Shown: positions 1-8,794, numbered from the stretch's first letter. The stretch: 64,000 nucleotides of DNA from Streptococcus pasteurianus (GCF_004843545.1 NZ_CP039457.1:462501-526500), one strand, 5' to 3'. The notes: a model not told the origin generated them from the sequence alone. Numbers and translations: made by a program.

Positions 1-74
1 TTTTTGAGATGTGCTGTTTCGAATGGTTCCAAAACAATGCTAACGCAGGCGGACAAAAACTATTTTGTTTTAGA
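1..74 (+). CRISPR. 3' end of a type II-A CRISPR array
   Basis: Positions 1-35 match the 36-nt type II-A repeat of streptococci (begins GTTTTAGAGCTGTG, ends GGTTCCAAAAC) from its second base, with two mismatches (positions 5 and 9). A 31-nt spacer-like segment follows (36-66). Then comes GTTTTAGA (67-74), the first eight bases of another repeat, after which similarity stops. Degenerate and truncated repeats are typical of the leader-distal end, so the rest of the array, the leader and the cas genes should lie to the left, outside the window. The match is from memory of known repeats; no cas gene is visible here. Confidence 0.82.
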
Positions 75-80
75 TATATA

Positions 81-171
81 AAAACTCTCTACACAATTTG
101 TACTGAATCCAAAAGTTAGGCATAAAATCTAACGATTGGGATGTAGTTCAATTAGTATAGTAGAGAGTTTT
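81..171. repeat. Wide-spaced inverted repeat behind the CRISPR tail
   Basis: AAAACTCTCTAC (81-92) is complementary to GTAGAGAGTTTT (160-171), a 12-bp perfect stem with a 67-nt loop, ending just before the stop codon of the DUF960 gene. It could form the base of a terminator-like structure between the CRISPR array and the leftward gene. The loop is long, so the function is unsure. Confidence 0.35.
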
Positions 172-175
172 ATTA

Positions 176-487
176 TTAATCAAGTTCGTGTGGGAGTAGG
201 AGTGTTTCTACGCCTGCTTGGTCAATAATGTGTACGATTTCTGGGAAAAAGGGATCAAACGGGAAGTTGTAATCAAAACCAATGAAGATTTTTCGTTTGC
301 TGTCGTGATATTCAAACGTTACATTGTTATGATTATTAGCTAGTCTAAATGTTAAAATGGGGTCAAGTGGGACAACATTTTTTAGGTAGTGGTCTAATAA
401 ATCCCAAAATGTATCTATAATTTCATGTGGTAAGCTAGTAGTGACGCCAAAGCTTGCATAACGTTCTTTGTTTTTTTCAAATGCCAT
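176..487 (-). CDS. DUF960 family protein
   Basis: A 103-residue acidic protein with no signal peptide or membrane segment, matching the small single-domain DUF960 proteins of staphylococci and streptococci in length and in the aromatic/acidic core (FDYNFPFDPFFPE near residues 72-84). The family has no known biochemical role. The start is the ATG at 487, with GGAGT a few bases upstream. It is the most downstream gene of a leftward group (recX, NTP phosphatase, this gene), but each is separated by tens of bases, so co-transcription is not certain. The family call is from recognition of the sequence. Confidence 0.75.
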   Translation of the reverse strand: MAFEKNKERYASFGVTTSLPHEIIDTFWDLLDHYLKNVVPLDPILTFRLANNHNNVTFEYHDSKRKIFIGFDYNFPFDPFFPEIVHIIDQAGVETLLLPHELD

Positions 488-545
488 TGTGAGTTACTCC
501 TTTCAAGTAGTGTAAAAGCACTCCAAAAAGGAGTGCTTGCAACTT

Positions 546-1079
546 TTAACGATTCTTCAGTTCAAGATAACGTTTGTACCAAATATTAATATAGGCTTGT
601 GAAAACGGTCCTTTGCCATTATTAATCCAGTCAACGAGAATTTTGACATTCTCTTTTAGAATAAAATCAATGTCTGGAGAGTAGCCCATTTCTTGCTTAT
701 GTAATTCGTACTCATCGACGTCAAGTAGTCTTTTTTCGCCATCTGCAAAGACTTTGACGTCTAAATCATAGTCAATATACTTAAGAGCCTCCTCATCCAT
801 AACGTATGGACTGGCAAGATTGCAGTAGTATGAAACACCGTTATCTCTTATCATAGCAATAATGTTAAACCAGTATTTTTTATGAAAATAAAGGATAGCT
901 GGTTCTCGCGTAACCCAACGTCGCCCATCACCTTCTGTGACTAGTGTATGATCGTTAACTCCTATAACAGCATTATCTGTTGTTTTTAGTACCATAGTGT
1001 CGCGCCATGTGCGGTGCAAACTACCATCATGCTTATAACTTTGAATTGTAATAAAGTCGCCTTCCTTAGGTAATTTCAT
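546..1079 (-). CDS. Nucleoside tri-/diphosphatase (Ntdp, DUF402 family)
   Basis: A 177-residue cytosolic protein of the DUF402/UPF0374 family, in which characterised members hydrolyse nucleoside tri- and diphosphates using metal-bound acidic residues. The sequence has the family opening ([22 protein letters not shown]), a central YCNLASP followed by a run of acids ([10 protein letters not shown]), and a C-terminal WYKRYLELK tail. These are the segments that carry the conserved aromatic and aspartate positions. Length is normal for the family. The start is the ATG at 1079, preceded by a weak AAGG. The exact substrate cannot be read from sequence. Confidence 0.8.
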   Translation of the reverse strand: MKLPKEGDFITIQSYKHDGSLHRTWRDTMVLKTTDNAVIGVNDHTLVTEGDGRRWVTREPAILYFHKKYWFNIIAMIRDNGVSYYCNLASPYVMDEEALKYIDYDLDVKVFADGEKRLLDVDEYELHKQEMGYSPDIDFILKENVKILVDWINNGKGPFSQAYINIWYKRYLELKNR

Positions 1080-1165
1080 GCCTTACCAACTTTCTACAAT
1101 TAAACTTATCTGTTATAGTTTATCATAATTTTCTGAAAAAAGACACTTAGAAATGTTATTTATTT

Positions 1166-1942
1166 CTATAAATAGTCTCTGAGGGCGCTGGCTATGTCAT
1201 CAAAATTGAATCCTTTTCGTGCGAGTGACTGGGTTAGCCGTTGTTTTAATTCGTAGCCATCATATTTTTTACTATATTTTCGATATTGTTTATCGAGTTC
1301 TTTATAAAGTAATTCAAATTCTTGTTCGCTATCTTTTTCAACTTCAAGGTTTTCAAAAGCTATTTTGGCTTCTGAGTAGGAAAAACCTTTATTCATCATA
1401 TTTTGAATGATTTTATCTTTAAGTGTTTTTGTTGAGAGTTTATGCTGATATTTTCGGAGAAGTTTTTGAGCTACTTTTTCGGAGAGAGGTGAGAAGTCTA
1501 AATTGGCTAATTTTTGGTCAATGAGTTGGGAATTAATTCCTTTTTGAATGAGTTTTTGTTTTAAAACGTAGGCACCTTTGTCACCTGTATTGAGATTTTG
1601 TGATAAATACGTCTCAACGTATTGCTCGTCGTTAATCCAGTTTTCTTTTTTGAGATTTTCAAGAATTTCAGGGATATAAGGGCTGTCAATATCATGCTGT
1701 TCAAGGTATTTTTTGACTTCAGCAGCTGTGCGTTGTTTAAAAGAAATGTGATAAAGCGCTAGATTTTTGCCATAAGAAAACTGAGCAAACTTTTGAATGT
1801 CTTTGAGTGTTGCTTCGTCAATTTCCATATTTTTACTTAACATGAAGTGAACAATAGTGTCTTCTGTAACGTAAAGTTTATCATCAGCGTCGATTTCTAA
1901 AAGATAAAGTCGTTTTTTCTTTTCAATTTTAGTGATTTTCAT
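1166..1942 (-). CDS. recX: Recombination regulator RecX
   Basis: A 258-residue all-helical protein of the RecX family, which binds RecA filaments and limits strand exchange. Recognisable features are the repeated three-helix modules with R/K-x-x-x-E patterns ([36 protein letters not shown]) and the long form of about 260 residues usual in streptococci. The gene is divergent from the HhH gene at 2011. A TATAAT with a TGn extension lies only six bases before the ATG and no Shine-Dalgarno is visible, so the mRNA is probably leaderless. No recA is nearby. Confidence 0.92.
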   Translation of the reverse strand: MKITKIEKKKRLYLLEIDADDKLYVTEDTIVHFMLSKNMEIDEATLKDIQKFAQFSYGKNLALYHISFKQRTAAEVKKYLEQHDIDSPYIPEILENLKKENWINDEQYVETYLSQNLNTGDKGAYVLKQKLIQKGINSQLIDQKLANLDFSPLSEKVAQKLLRKYQHKLSTKTLKDKIIQNMMNKGFSYSEAKIAFENLEVEKDSEQEFELLYKELDKQYRKYSKKYDGYELKQRLTQSLARKGFNFDDIASALRDYL

Positions 1943-1957
1943 ATATTCATTATAACA
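1943..1957 (-). promoter_or_regulatory. Extended -10 promoter abutting recX (leaderless)
   Basis: Reading leftward, TGTTATAAT ends at 1949 and is followed by six bases and then the recX ATG at 1942. Transcription would therefore begin at or next to the start codon, leaving no room for a ribosome-binding site. Confidence 0.6.
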
Positions 1958-2010
1958 AAAATGTTAAAATAGAAGGGATTAGAATTAAAGTGTAGAGATG
2001 GGAGGGTGAG

Positions 2011-2958
2011 ATGATGAAAGGTGATAAGAATAAAATAATTGATTGGGAGACAATTCTTCAGAAAAAAGAGCTTTCTGAGTTAGCAGGGGAAGATTTTTGG
2101 GATTTGGATGATTTCATGTTTGACGATGATGTGCTTGATTTTGCTGGCAAAAGAGATGAACAAGTTGTACCTAGAGATGTTCGGTTATCGGATGATTTGT
2201 ATTTTGATATCAAGGCTCTTGAAAAGATGCTCGATTCTTTGGCTGGGAATTCTGAACAAATGTCTTTTGCTTTTTTTAGTGAAAAATTGAGATTAGCATC
2301 GCTTTATAAGGTAAATGGACTTTATCAAAAGGCTTTAACACAGTTTGAGGAGTTAAATAAATGTGATGAAAATGGTGACCATGGTTGTCATTATGAAATT
2401 GTGTCACTTTATATTTTGATGTCGGATTATGCATCAGCTAAGGCTTTTTGTGAGAATTGTGTTTCTTATGAACATGATTATTTGCTACAAACGCTTCTTT
2501 TGATTGGTGCGATTCTTGCGGATGATGATTTTACTGCTCATGAATTGCTCAAACGATTATTTGATGAAGTTGAGGGATTTGAGGACTTTTGTTTACGTTC
2601 GGATTTGTCATTGAGCAAGATCTTGGCAGAAGATAATTCTGGTTTAAAACTTGAGTATGCTGGAAATGATATTGAGGTTGTTTATGCGGCGTTTCGTCTT
2701 GTTTTGCCGTTGCTGGAGAGAGCAGCAAGTTATCTTTCGGGGTATTTGAGCAGTTATTGTTTGGATACGGTAATGGATATACTGTTGGATGAGCTTGATT
2801 TTTTGACGACAGCGCAGCTTGATGTCTTTGAAGAAAATGGTATTTATAGCATCAATGATTTCAAGGTATGGTCTGAAGAAGAGATTTTGGATTTGCCGAA
2901 AATTGGAAAAGTTACGATAGAAAATTTAAAAGATATAGGAGTCATATTTAGTCACTAA
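2011..2958 (+). CDS. Hypothetical protein with TPR-like body and C-terminal helix-hairpin-helix
   Basis: A 315-residue acidic protein that I cannot assign to a named family. Residues about 80-200 are helical with a TPR-like rhythm ([40 protein letters not shown]). The last 50 residues contain a helix-hairpin-helix ([19 protein letters not shown]) closely resembling the C-terminus of the 101-residue protein at 8795. HhH units usually bind DNA non-specifically or mediate protein contacts. ATG at 2011 follows GGGAGG. The stop overlaps the rlmD start by one base, so the two are translationally coupled. The function is inferred only as nucleic-acid related. Confidence 0.7.
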   Translation: MMKGDKNKIIDWETILQKKELSELAGEDFWDLDDFMFDDDVLDFAGKRDEQVVPRDVRLSDDLYFDIKALEKMLDSLAGNSEQMSFAFFSEKLRLASLYKVNGLYQKALTQFEELNKCDENGDHGCHYEIVSLYILMSDYASAKAFCENCVSYEHDYLLQTLLLIGAILADDDFTAHELLKRLFDEVEGFEDFCLRSDLSLSKILAEDNSGLKLEYAGNDIEVVYAAFRLVLPLLERAASYLSGYLSSYCLDTVMDILLDELDFLTTAQLDVFEENGIYSINDFKVWSEEEILDLPKIGKVTIENLKDIGVIFSH

Positions 2959-4310
2959 TGAATTTAAAAGTAAAGCAAAAAATTCCTTTGAAAATTAAGC
3001 GTATGGGAATCAATGGTGAAGGGATTGGATTTTATAAGAAAACCTTGGTGTTTGTCCCAGGGGCTTTAAAGGGTGAGGATATTTTTTGTCAGATTACAGT
3101 GGTTAAACGTAATTTTGCACAAGCAAGACTGATAACCATTAATAAAAAATCGAAATTTCGTGTGGAGCCTGCGTGTCCGATTTATCGAAAATGTGGTGGT
3201 TGTCAAATCATGCATCTTCGTTATGATAAGCAGTTAGAGTTTAAGGATGATGTGATTGCTCAGTCGTTGACAAAATTTAAGCCTGCTGGCTACGAGAATT
3301 ATGATATTCGCCATACGCTTGGTATGGAGGTGCCATATCATTATCGTGCCAAGTTGCAATTTCAAACACGTTCATTTAAAGGAAGTGTAAAATCTGGTCT
3401 TTTTGAAGAAGGTAGTCATCGTTTGGTTGATATTAGAGATTGCTTGGTGCAAGATGAATTGACGCAAGCGATTATTAATCGTGTGACTGAACTTTTAGAA
3501 AAGCACCACATTCCAATTTACGATGAACGTAAAATTACTGGGGTGCGTACGGTTATGATTCGTAAAGCTATTGCGACTAATCAAGTGCAGCTGATTTTTA
3601 TCACTAGTCGAGATGTTTTTTTAGCCCCTGTCATTAAGCAATTAACGGCTGAATTTAATATGATTAAAGGAATTGCTGTTAATGTTAACCGTTCTAAATC
3701 AAGTGAAATTTATGGTGAAAAAACTGAAGTTATCTGGGGAAATGCTGATATTTCCGAGGAAGTTTTAGATTATCAATTTTTGCTTTCGCCACGAGCTTTT
3801 TACCAGTTGAATCCACAGCAAACAGAAGTGTTGTATGGCCAAGCTGTTGCAGCGCTTGATGTTTCAGAAAATGACCATGTTATTGATGCTTATTGTGGTG
3901 TTGGGACAATTGGTTTTGCATTTGCAGCTAAGGTGAAGAGCGTTCGCGGTATGGATATTATTCCAGAGGCGATTGCTGATGCCAAGAAAAATGCGCAGCG
4001 TATGGGCTTTGAGAATACTCACTACGAAGCTGGGCGCGCAGAGGATATTATTCCTAAGTGGTACAAGGAAGGTTATCGTGCAGATGCTTTGATTGTTGAC
4101 CCACCACGTACGGGAATTGATGATAAGCTTTTGGATACTATTTTGAAATATCAGCCTGCTAAAATGGTTTATGTGTCATGTAATACCGCAACGTTAGCTC
4201 GAGATTTGGTCAAGTTGAGTAAAGTTTACGACGTTCATTACATTCAGTCGGTGGATATGTTTCCGCATACCGCACGGACAGAAGCGGTAGTGAAATTAGT
4301 GCGTAAGTGA
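2958..4310 (+). CDS. rlmD: 23S rRNA (uracil-C5)-methyltransferase, RlmD/RumA type
   Basis: A 450-residue SAM-dependent enzyme making m5U in 23S rRNA. Visible parts are an N-terminal TRAM/OB segment (residues 1-60), the iron-sulfur cysteine cluster ([11 protein letters not shown] near residue 73), the SAM loop [10 protein letters not shown], the VDPPRTG motif and the catalytic cysteine in [14 protein letters not shown] near the C-terminus. The C-terminal HTARTEAVV is the family's usual end. In Gram-positives one RumA homologue (RlmCD) can modify two uridines, so the exact target is not fixed by sequence. It overlaps the preceding HhH gene by one base. Confidence 0.92.
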   Translation: MNLKVKQKIPLKIKRMGINGEGIGFYKKTLVFVPGALKGEDIFCQITVVKRNFAQARLITINKKSKFRVEPACPIYRKCGGCQIMHLRYDKQLEFKDDVIAQSLTKFKPAGYENYDIRHTLGMEVPYHYRAKLQFQTRSFKGSVKSGLFEEGSHRLVDIRDCLVQDELTQAIINRVTELLEKHHIPIYDERKITGVRTVMIRKAIATNQVQLIFITSRDVFLAPVIKQLTAEFNMIKGIAVNVNRSKSSEIYGEKTEVIWGNADISEEVLDYQFLLSPRAFYQLNPQQTEVLYGQAVAALDVSENDHVIDAYCGVGTIGFAFAAKVKSVRGMDIIPEAIADAKKNAQRMGFENTHYEAGRAEDIIPKWYKEGYRADALIVDPPRTGIDDKLLDTILKYQPAKMVYVSCNTATLARDLVKLSKVYDVHYIQSVDMFPHTARTEAVVKLVRK

Positions 4311-4470
4311 TTTCTGTTTTAGGCAAAAAACTGAAAATATCTATTGGATAAATTCACATATAGCAAATATGGACAGAAGCAATAACAAGTTGATGCGTGA
4401 TTGGTTATTCGAACAGAGTAAATAACGTTTTAAGAGTAGAAAATAGCTAACGAAAGGTGTCGCTTTATTT

Positions 4471-4499
4471 TTGACAGTAAAGGATTTTCTCGATATACT
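4471..4499 (+). promoter_or_regulatory. Consensus sigma-A promoter of the GNAT gene
   Basis: TTGACA at 4471-4476, a 17-bp spacer and TATACT at 4494-4499, predicting initiation near 4506. The TTG of the -35 box opens a longer reading frame that would include the promoter itself, so the coding start must lie downstream. Confidence 0.75.
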
Positions 4500-4536
4500 G
4501 GTGAAAAATTACGTTCGAGAGGGTATTTTGGGAAAT

Positions 4537-5109
4537 ATGACAGTTATCATTCGTTTGGCTCGTTTAGAGGATGCCAAAGATTTACTTGCTATTTATCGTT
4601 ATTATGTTGAAAAGACGGCTATTACTTTTGAGTATGAGGTGCCAAGTTTAGAGGAATTTCAGAAACGAATGCGCTCTATTATGGCTTTTTATCCGTATTT
4701 GGTAGCAGAAGAGGCAGGGCAGATTTTGGGTTATGCTTACGCGTCATCTTTTCATCCAAGAGCTGCTTATGCTTGGTCGGCTGAGGCAACGGTGTATTTG
4801 GACAAGGCTGTGCGTGGAAAAGGTGTAGGACGTCAAATTTACCGTGCTTTGGAAGAATACTTGATAAAAATGGGAATTTTGAATCTCAATGCTTGCATTG
4901 CTTCAACTGAGACAGAAGATGCTTATTTGACAAATGGCAGTGAAAAATTCCACCGTGCCCTTGGTTACCAGTTAGTCGGAAAATTTCACCAGTCTGGCTA
5001 TAAATTTAATCATTGGTATGATATGATTTGGATGGAAAAAATGTTAGGTGAGCACGATAACCATGTAAAACCTGTCAAATCAATTCATGAAGTTATACAA
5101 AAAGCTTAA
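4537..5109 (+). CDS. GNAT acetyltransferase, phosphinothricin acetyltransferase-like
   Basis: A 190-residue GNAT enzyme: IRLARLEDAKDLLAIYRYYVE opening, GYAYASSFHPRAAYAWSAEATVYLD core and the acetyl-CoA loop GKGVGRQIYRALE, followed by HRALGYQLVGKF. This arrangement is that of the Pat/Bar-like N-acetyltransferases acting on amino-acid-type amines; the true substrate is unknown. I place the start at ATG 4537, with TTG 4528 as an alternative after GAGAGGG, because the longer frame from 4471 would run through the promoter. A weak inverted repeat follows the stop (5107-5125). The gene stands alone between rlmD and tRNA-Thr. Confidence 0.82.
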   Translation: MTVIIRLARLEDAKDLLAIYRYYVEKTAITFEYEVPSLEEFQKRMRSIMAFYPYLVAEEAGQILGYAYASSFHPRAAYAWSAEATVYLDKAVRGKGVGRQIYRALEEYLIKMGILNLNACIASTETEDAYLTNGSEKFHRALGYQLVGKFHQSGYKFNHWYDMIWMEKMLGEHDNHVKPVKSIHEVIQKA

Positions 5110-5235
5110 CTCATATTCTGAGTTAAACTTTTATTTATAAACATGAAATGCAGGTTTAGTGGAGTAGTTTGATAAGAATGAATTTGATAACTTTTTCTTG
5201 CTAGGAAAGTGATTTCATGTTACTATAAGTAGGTA

Positions 5236-5306
5236 GCCGCTATAGTTAAATGGTATAATAGAGCAATGGTAATGCTCCGTTCCGAGTTCAATTCTCGGTG
5301 GCGGCA
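5236..5306 (+). tRNA. tRNA-Thr (GGT anticodon)
   Basis: A full cloverleaf can be drawn in 71 nt: acceptor GCCGCTA with TGGCGGC, a short D arm with the AATGGTA loop, anticodon stem GAGCA/TGCTC around loop ATGGTAA (anticodon GGT), a 4-nt variable region, T stem CCGAG/CTCGG with loop TTCAATT, and discriminator A. CCA is not encoded. G1-C72, C2-G71 and the GGU anticodon fit threonine identity. Confidence 0.88.
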
Positions 5307-5318
5307 AAGATAGTTTGG

Positions 5319-5341
5319 AAGCCTCGCTTGAGGCTTTTTTT
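5319..5341 (+). terminator. Rho-independent terminator after tRNA-Thr
   Basis: AAGCCTC, loop GCTT, GAGGCTT then a run of T: a stable short hairpin thirteen bases after the tRNA. Confidence 0.85.
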
Positions 5342-5350
5342 AGTGAAAAT

Positions 5351-6010
5351 TTAAGCTTGTCCTTTGCCTTTCTTCCAAATCATAATCCCAACCAATCCTT
5401 GAGCAAACATGCTGAGGTAGCTGAAAGCGACGATTTGGTTTCCAATGGAAATAAATAGCATAAAACTAAGAAAGTCAACCAAAAGCCAAATGTAGTAGCC
5501 ATCAAGGTGCCCTTTTACTTGTCGTTGTTGAGCAGTGAATGATAGTCCGTTTGTCAAAGCATCGAGGACAATTTTTTATCCACCCATCCAGTAAGACAGA
5601 AAGCCAAGTCCAATTGTCCAAAAGAAGATAGCGAGAAAAACGTCTTTGGCTCCGAATTTTTTATCGACAACAAGTTTACCATTATCATTACAGCGTTTTT
5701 TCTAACTGTAATGCCTGACAAATTCGGTTACGAGATAATAAAAACTTATAAACATATCACCGTAAATGCCTTGCATCCTAGCAACTAAAATCCCAGCGAT
5801 GTTTTGAATCCCATTTGCCTTAAAGGTGGGCTACCATTGGAGCGCCAAAGTCCATGTTCCGATAAAGCCAAAGATTGACATGATAATTGAGAGAGTATTT
5901 AAGGCGGTAAAATCACCTGTGACTAGTGTCGGTAACATGCCATAGAGGGTAAAGCTAAGTGATGCCAGAAAAGCGATAATGACAAACAGTTTTTCTTTAG
6001 TGTATTCCAT
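5351..6010 (-). pseudogene. pnuC: pnuC nicotinamide riboside transporter, three in-frame stops
   Basis: Reading from ATG 6010 gives one continuous frame of 219 codons resembling PnuC, the membrane carrier for nicotinamide riboside, with hydrophobic segments (LFVIIAFLASLSFTLYG; IVLDALTNGLSFTAQQ; LVDFLSFMLFISIGNQIVAF). It is interrupted by stops at 5831-5833 (TAG), 5702-5704 (TAG) and 5576-5578 (TAA), without any frameshift. Each stop could arise from a glutamine codon by one C-to-T change, but the ancestral codons are not seen. It lies 46 bases downstream of the deoxynucleoside kinase gene in the same orientation, probably a former operon. Confidence 0.85.
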
Positions 6011-6056
6011 GCAAGGTTGAAAGAATTTTTAAGTGATAATTATTTTTCAAAAAATG

Positions 6057-6695
6057 TTAATCTCCAATTCCAATTGATTTCATTTCTTGACGGATCATTT
6101 GATAAACTTTTGCCCAGTCCTCCGATTTTGTAACATCGATATGGTCGGTGTTGATTTTCATTTTAGGACTGTATTGGTAGTTTTCATACCAGCTGTTGTA
6201 GTGTGTGTGAAGGAGTTTGTAGTAATCAGTGAGCCCATTAGCATTATCAGGCTGTTCAAAATCACGTCCACGTTTTTTGATGTTGTTCATGATGTGGTCA
6301 AAACTGCCTTCGAGGTAAATGAGCAAATCAGGGGATTTTTTAGGAAGTCCGTCAATCTCCTCCATCATGTTATCTAACAATTCTAGGTAAATCTTATATT
6401 CTTGTTCGCTGATACTGCCTTGAAGGGTATTGATATACGTAAAGAGAGCGTCTTCGTAGATGGAACGGTCTAAGACATTATTATCAGTATAATAAGCTTT
6501 TTTAATGGCTTTAAAGCGTTTATTTAGAAAATAAATCTGCAAAGCAAAGCCGTATTTTTCAGGGTCTTCATAATATTTATCTAAAATAGGGTTGTTATCA
6601 ACAGGTTCGAAGAAAGCTGTTGTGCCTAATTCTTTGGCTAAAAGAGAAGTGTAGGTAGTTTTTCCAACTCCTATCATTCCTGCTAGAATAATCAC
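6057..6695 (-). CDS. Deoxynucleoside kinase (dNK family)
   Basis: A 212-residue cytosolic kinase that phosphorylates deoxynucleosides (dAdo/dGuo type in lactic acid bacteria). The P-loop GMIGVGKTT is at residues 6-14. Next come the substrate-binding EPVDNNPIL (residues about 31-39), the DRS motif in VLDRSIYED, and the lid arginines KKRGRDFEQ. Length fits the family. The start is GTG 6695, set by GGAGGTGC nine bases upstream. The operon partner downstream is the pnuC pseudogene. Two NrdR-like boxes sit about 200 bases upstream, suggesting control with dNTP supply. It could equally be called deoxyadenosine or deoxyguanosine kinase. Confidence 0.88.
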   Translation of the reverse strand: MIILAGMIGVGKTTYTSLLAKELGTTAFFEPVDNNPILDKYYEDPEKYGFALQIYFLNKRFKAIKKAYYTDNNVLDRSIYEDALFTYINTLQGSISEQEYKIYLELLDNMMEEIDGLPKKSPDLLIYLEGSFDHIMNNIKKRGRDFEQPDNANGLTDYYKLLHTHYNSWYENYQYSPKMKINTDHIDVTKSEDWAKVYQMIRQEMKSIGIGD

Positions 6696-7032
6696 GATGG
6701 TAATGCACCTCCAATATGCTAATGTAAGTGAGAATAGTTATGGAAATAGATTTGAGCATCTATTTAGAAAATGGTAGTAAATGTTTGGTGGGAGTTACGG
6801 TATTGTGGAAATAAGAAGATAGCCTCCTTCCTCTAAGTATTATCTATGTAGTGGGTAGTGGCAAGAAATCATTCTTGTTGAAACTGCATATTAAACACAA
6901 TATCTTGTACTCTGTATAAAATCTTAGCACTATATTTTGTGTTTTGCAAGACTTGAAAATTATTATTTTTGTACTATACTGGTTACTTTTATTTGAACGG
7001 ATAGCTTGAACAAAATAACAAAAAGCCTCCTG
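6696..7032. other. 337-base gap upstream of the deoxynucleoside kinase gene
   Basis: Apart from the NrdR-like boxes and promoter near 6895-6955 and the terminator hairpin at its right edge, I see no gene. The roughly 200-base leader between promoter and GTG contains AGGAAGGAGG on the minus strand (around 6830) that is not followed by an open frame of any length, so a lost small gene or a structured leader is possible. Confidence 0.4.
6895..6942. promoter_or_regulatory. Two NrdR-like boxes over a leftward promoter
   Basis: 6895-6910 and 6927-6942 each resemble the NrdR consensus ACACwATATATwGTGT (13/16 and 14/16 by my count), with starts 32 bp apart, i.e. three helical turns, the usual NrdR pairing. 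On the minus strand a TTGCAA -35, 17-bp spacer and TAAGAT -10 enclose the second box. The first gene downstream is the deoxynucleoside kinase, about 200 bases away. Confidence 0.5.
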
Positions 7033-7069
7033 CTAGGTTACCATAAAGGTAATATCAGGATGCTTTTTA
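7020..7069 (-). terminator. Terminator at the end of the GNAT pseudogene
   Basis: AAAAAGC-TCCTG and CAGGA-GCTTTTT arms enclose an inner GGTTACC/GGTAA stem. On the minus strand it ends in a T run and overlaps the pseudogene's stop codon at 7033-7035. Confidence 0.6.
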
Positions 7070-7512
7070 TTGAGAAATCCTGTTGGAATTGTTCCAAGTT
7101 GGTGGAAGACTAATTTTGGATAGAGGGTAAGTGCAACATGGTTTGATTTGACAACGGCATTGAACTGAAGAATTCTAAATCTTAATTTTTTGGCAGTCGT
7201 CATAGAACGTCGGACGAGTTTTTCACCGATATGTTATCCACTAAAATGACTATCAACAGCGTAGCTGGTGTTGCAAATATGTCCACAACGTCCCACATTA
7301 TTTAAGTGAAGAATATACAGACCGACAATTTGTCCAGTATCTGCTTGGTAGGCAACGCCTGTGTAAGTTTGGGCTTTGAAAAAGGCTTTTCCTGTCTCAA
7401 GAGTTAAGGTTTCAGTTTGTGGAAAGGCTACTCCGTCGGTCACGACTTGATTCTAAATCGCAATGGCTTGAGCGGTATCTTCATCAGTAAATGATTTAAA
7501 TTTAATCTCCAT
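7033..7512 (-). pseudogene. GNAT acetyltransferase with two in-frame stops
   Basis: From ATG 7512 a single frame of 159 codons reads as a GNAT protein (MEIKFKSFTDEDTAQAIAI opening; QTYTGVAYQADTGQIVGLYI; HIGEKLVRRSM, the acetyl-CoA loop region), ending MVT at 7036. It is cut by TAG at 7453-7455 (codon 20) and TAA at 7234-7236, with no frameshift. The second stop lies just before HIGEKLV, where the family has a Q/R-x-x-G-x-G/A loop, so a CAA-to-TAA change is likely. The disruptions look recent. An intact terminator follows. Confidence 0.8.
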
Positions 7513-7555
7513 GTTTCTTCTCTTTTCGAAAAAAATTATCACTATTATAATGATG

Positions 7556-8323
7556 TTAACGGAATAATTCAACGGCAAAACTTAAAGCAATGTTTGCAAT
7601 ACGGTCTTTGGTTTCAAGGTCAGCATCGTTAGCCAAAGTTCGAGGTTCCCAAGCTTCGGCATCTAGATTGTCAGCCGAATAAAAGAATTGAAAATGATTA
7701 ATCTTGCGGAAGTTGGCAAATGCGGCAATCGCAGAGCATTCCATATCAACGGCGATAGCACCTTGTGTCTTTCGATTTGCCGTCTTTTGATGGGTTTCAC
7801 GGTAAATGCCGTCAGTTGTCCAAACTTTTCCTTCTGTATAGGAGATATTTTGCGCGTCAAGAAACTGTTTAAACTGTTTGCGATAGGTGTGATTGAGCGC
7901 AATTTCACTTGCTGACGGAGCGTAGTGATAGCTTGTGCCTTCGTCGCGAATAGCGCTTGTAGGAATGATGATTGAGGTTTCTTTGATATTGCTATCTAGG
8001 ACACCACACGTGCCAAAAACAAGGATATTTTCAGCACCCATAGCAATAATATCCTCTAAAATAGCAACACAGCCACTTGCCCCAACATAGGAGTTGAAAA
8101 AAGCAATTTTTTGACCCTGAAAATTTAGCTCATAGATTGGAATTTCCAAATTTGCGACACTTGTTTTTGCGATTTCACGGTGAGGAAATTCAGCTAAGAT
8201 TCGTGCGAAAGTTCCTCTTGCAAAACAGGTTACAGCGGTTTTGGGAAAATCTGGCAAAGCTTGGATGACATCTTCTGGGTTAATAATCGCCGTTTGCTGA
8301 TGGTCAAATTGTGATAAAATCAT
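7556..8323 (-). CDS. Nucleoside phosphorylase (uridine phosphorylase-like)
   Basis: A 255-residue member of the PNP/UDP phosphorylase family, which cleaves nucleosides with phosphate to base and (deoxy)ribose 1-phosphate. Diagnostic parts are FNSYVGASGCVAILEDIIAMG (phosphate/ribose loop), ILVFGTCGVLDSNI, the RDEGTSYHY motif and VDMECSAIAAFANF, whose Met-Glu contacts ribose. ATG 8323 follows a GGAGG-type site. It lies next to the deoxynucleoside kinase and the dead pnuC, so the area handles nucleoside salvage. Base specificity (uridine versus purine) is not settled by what I can see. Confidence 0.85.
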   Translation of the reverse strand: MILSQFDHQQTAIINPEDVIQALPDFPKTAVTCFARGTFARILAEFPHREIAKTSVANLEIPIYELNFQGQKIAFFNSYVGASGCVAILEDIIAMGAENILVFGTCGVLDSNIKETSIIIPTSAIRDEGTSYHYAPSASEIALNHTYRKQFKQFLDAQNISYTEGKVWTTDGIYRETHQKTANRKTQGAIAVDMECSAIAAFANFRKINHFQFFYSADNLDAEAWEPRTLANDADLETKDRIANIALSFAVELFR

Positions 8324-8538
8324 GCCAACACATCCTCCTTGAATTTCAAAAGATTTTTAATATTTTACTTAAAAACTCTGGAAAAAACAAGATGATTCAC
8401 TAAAAAATAGTTTTTTCAGAAAATTTCCCTGTAAAAAGAAATGATTCGTGGAAATCATGTTACAAATCCTTTACAAACTTCTCTTTTTGCCTATGTTTGT
8501 GTTATAATATGACCTAGGAAATCAGACGAGAGGTGTTT

Positions 8539-8793
8539 ATGACTTACGAACAAGAATTTTTAAAAGAATTTGAAGCTTGGGTAGATTCACAAATCGCAAT
8601 CAACGAAATGGCGATGGAAGCTAGTCGTAAGATTGTGGAAGAAGACAAGGATGAACGCGCAGCTGATGCCTACATCCGTTATGAAAGTAAGTTAGATGCT
8701 TACAAATTTATCCAAGGCAAATTTGCTAATTATAAAGCCGGAAAAGGTTTCCACGAATTACCAGATAATCTTTTAGGGGAGAGAAATTACTAA
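8539..8793 (+). CDS. DUF1912 family protein
   Basis: An 84-residue acidic helical protein (MTYEQEFLKEFEAWVDSQI start; EDKDERAADAYIRYESKLDAY middle) of the streptococcal DUF1912 family, function unknown. I choose ATG 8539 over GTG 8533 because the Shine-Dalgarno GAGAGG overlaps the GTG. A TATAAT lies about 30 bases upstream (near 8503). The following HhH gene starts one base after the stop, so the two form an operon. Confidence 0.8.
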   Translation: MTYEQEFLKEFEAWVDSQIAINEMAMEASRKIVEEDKDERAADAYIRYESKLDAYKFIQGKFANYKAGKGFHELPDNLLGERNY

Positions 8794-8794
8794 A

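Noticed and set aside
5351..7455. Suppressor tRNA or code reassignment for TAG/TAA as Gln
   Set aside because: All other genes use TAA/TAG as normal terminators, so the stops simply mark pseudogenes.
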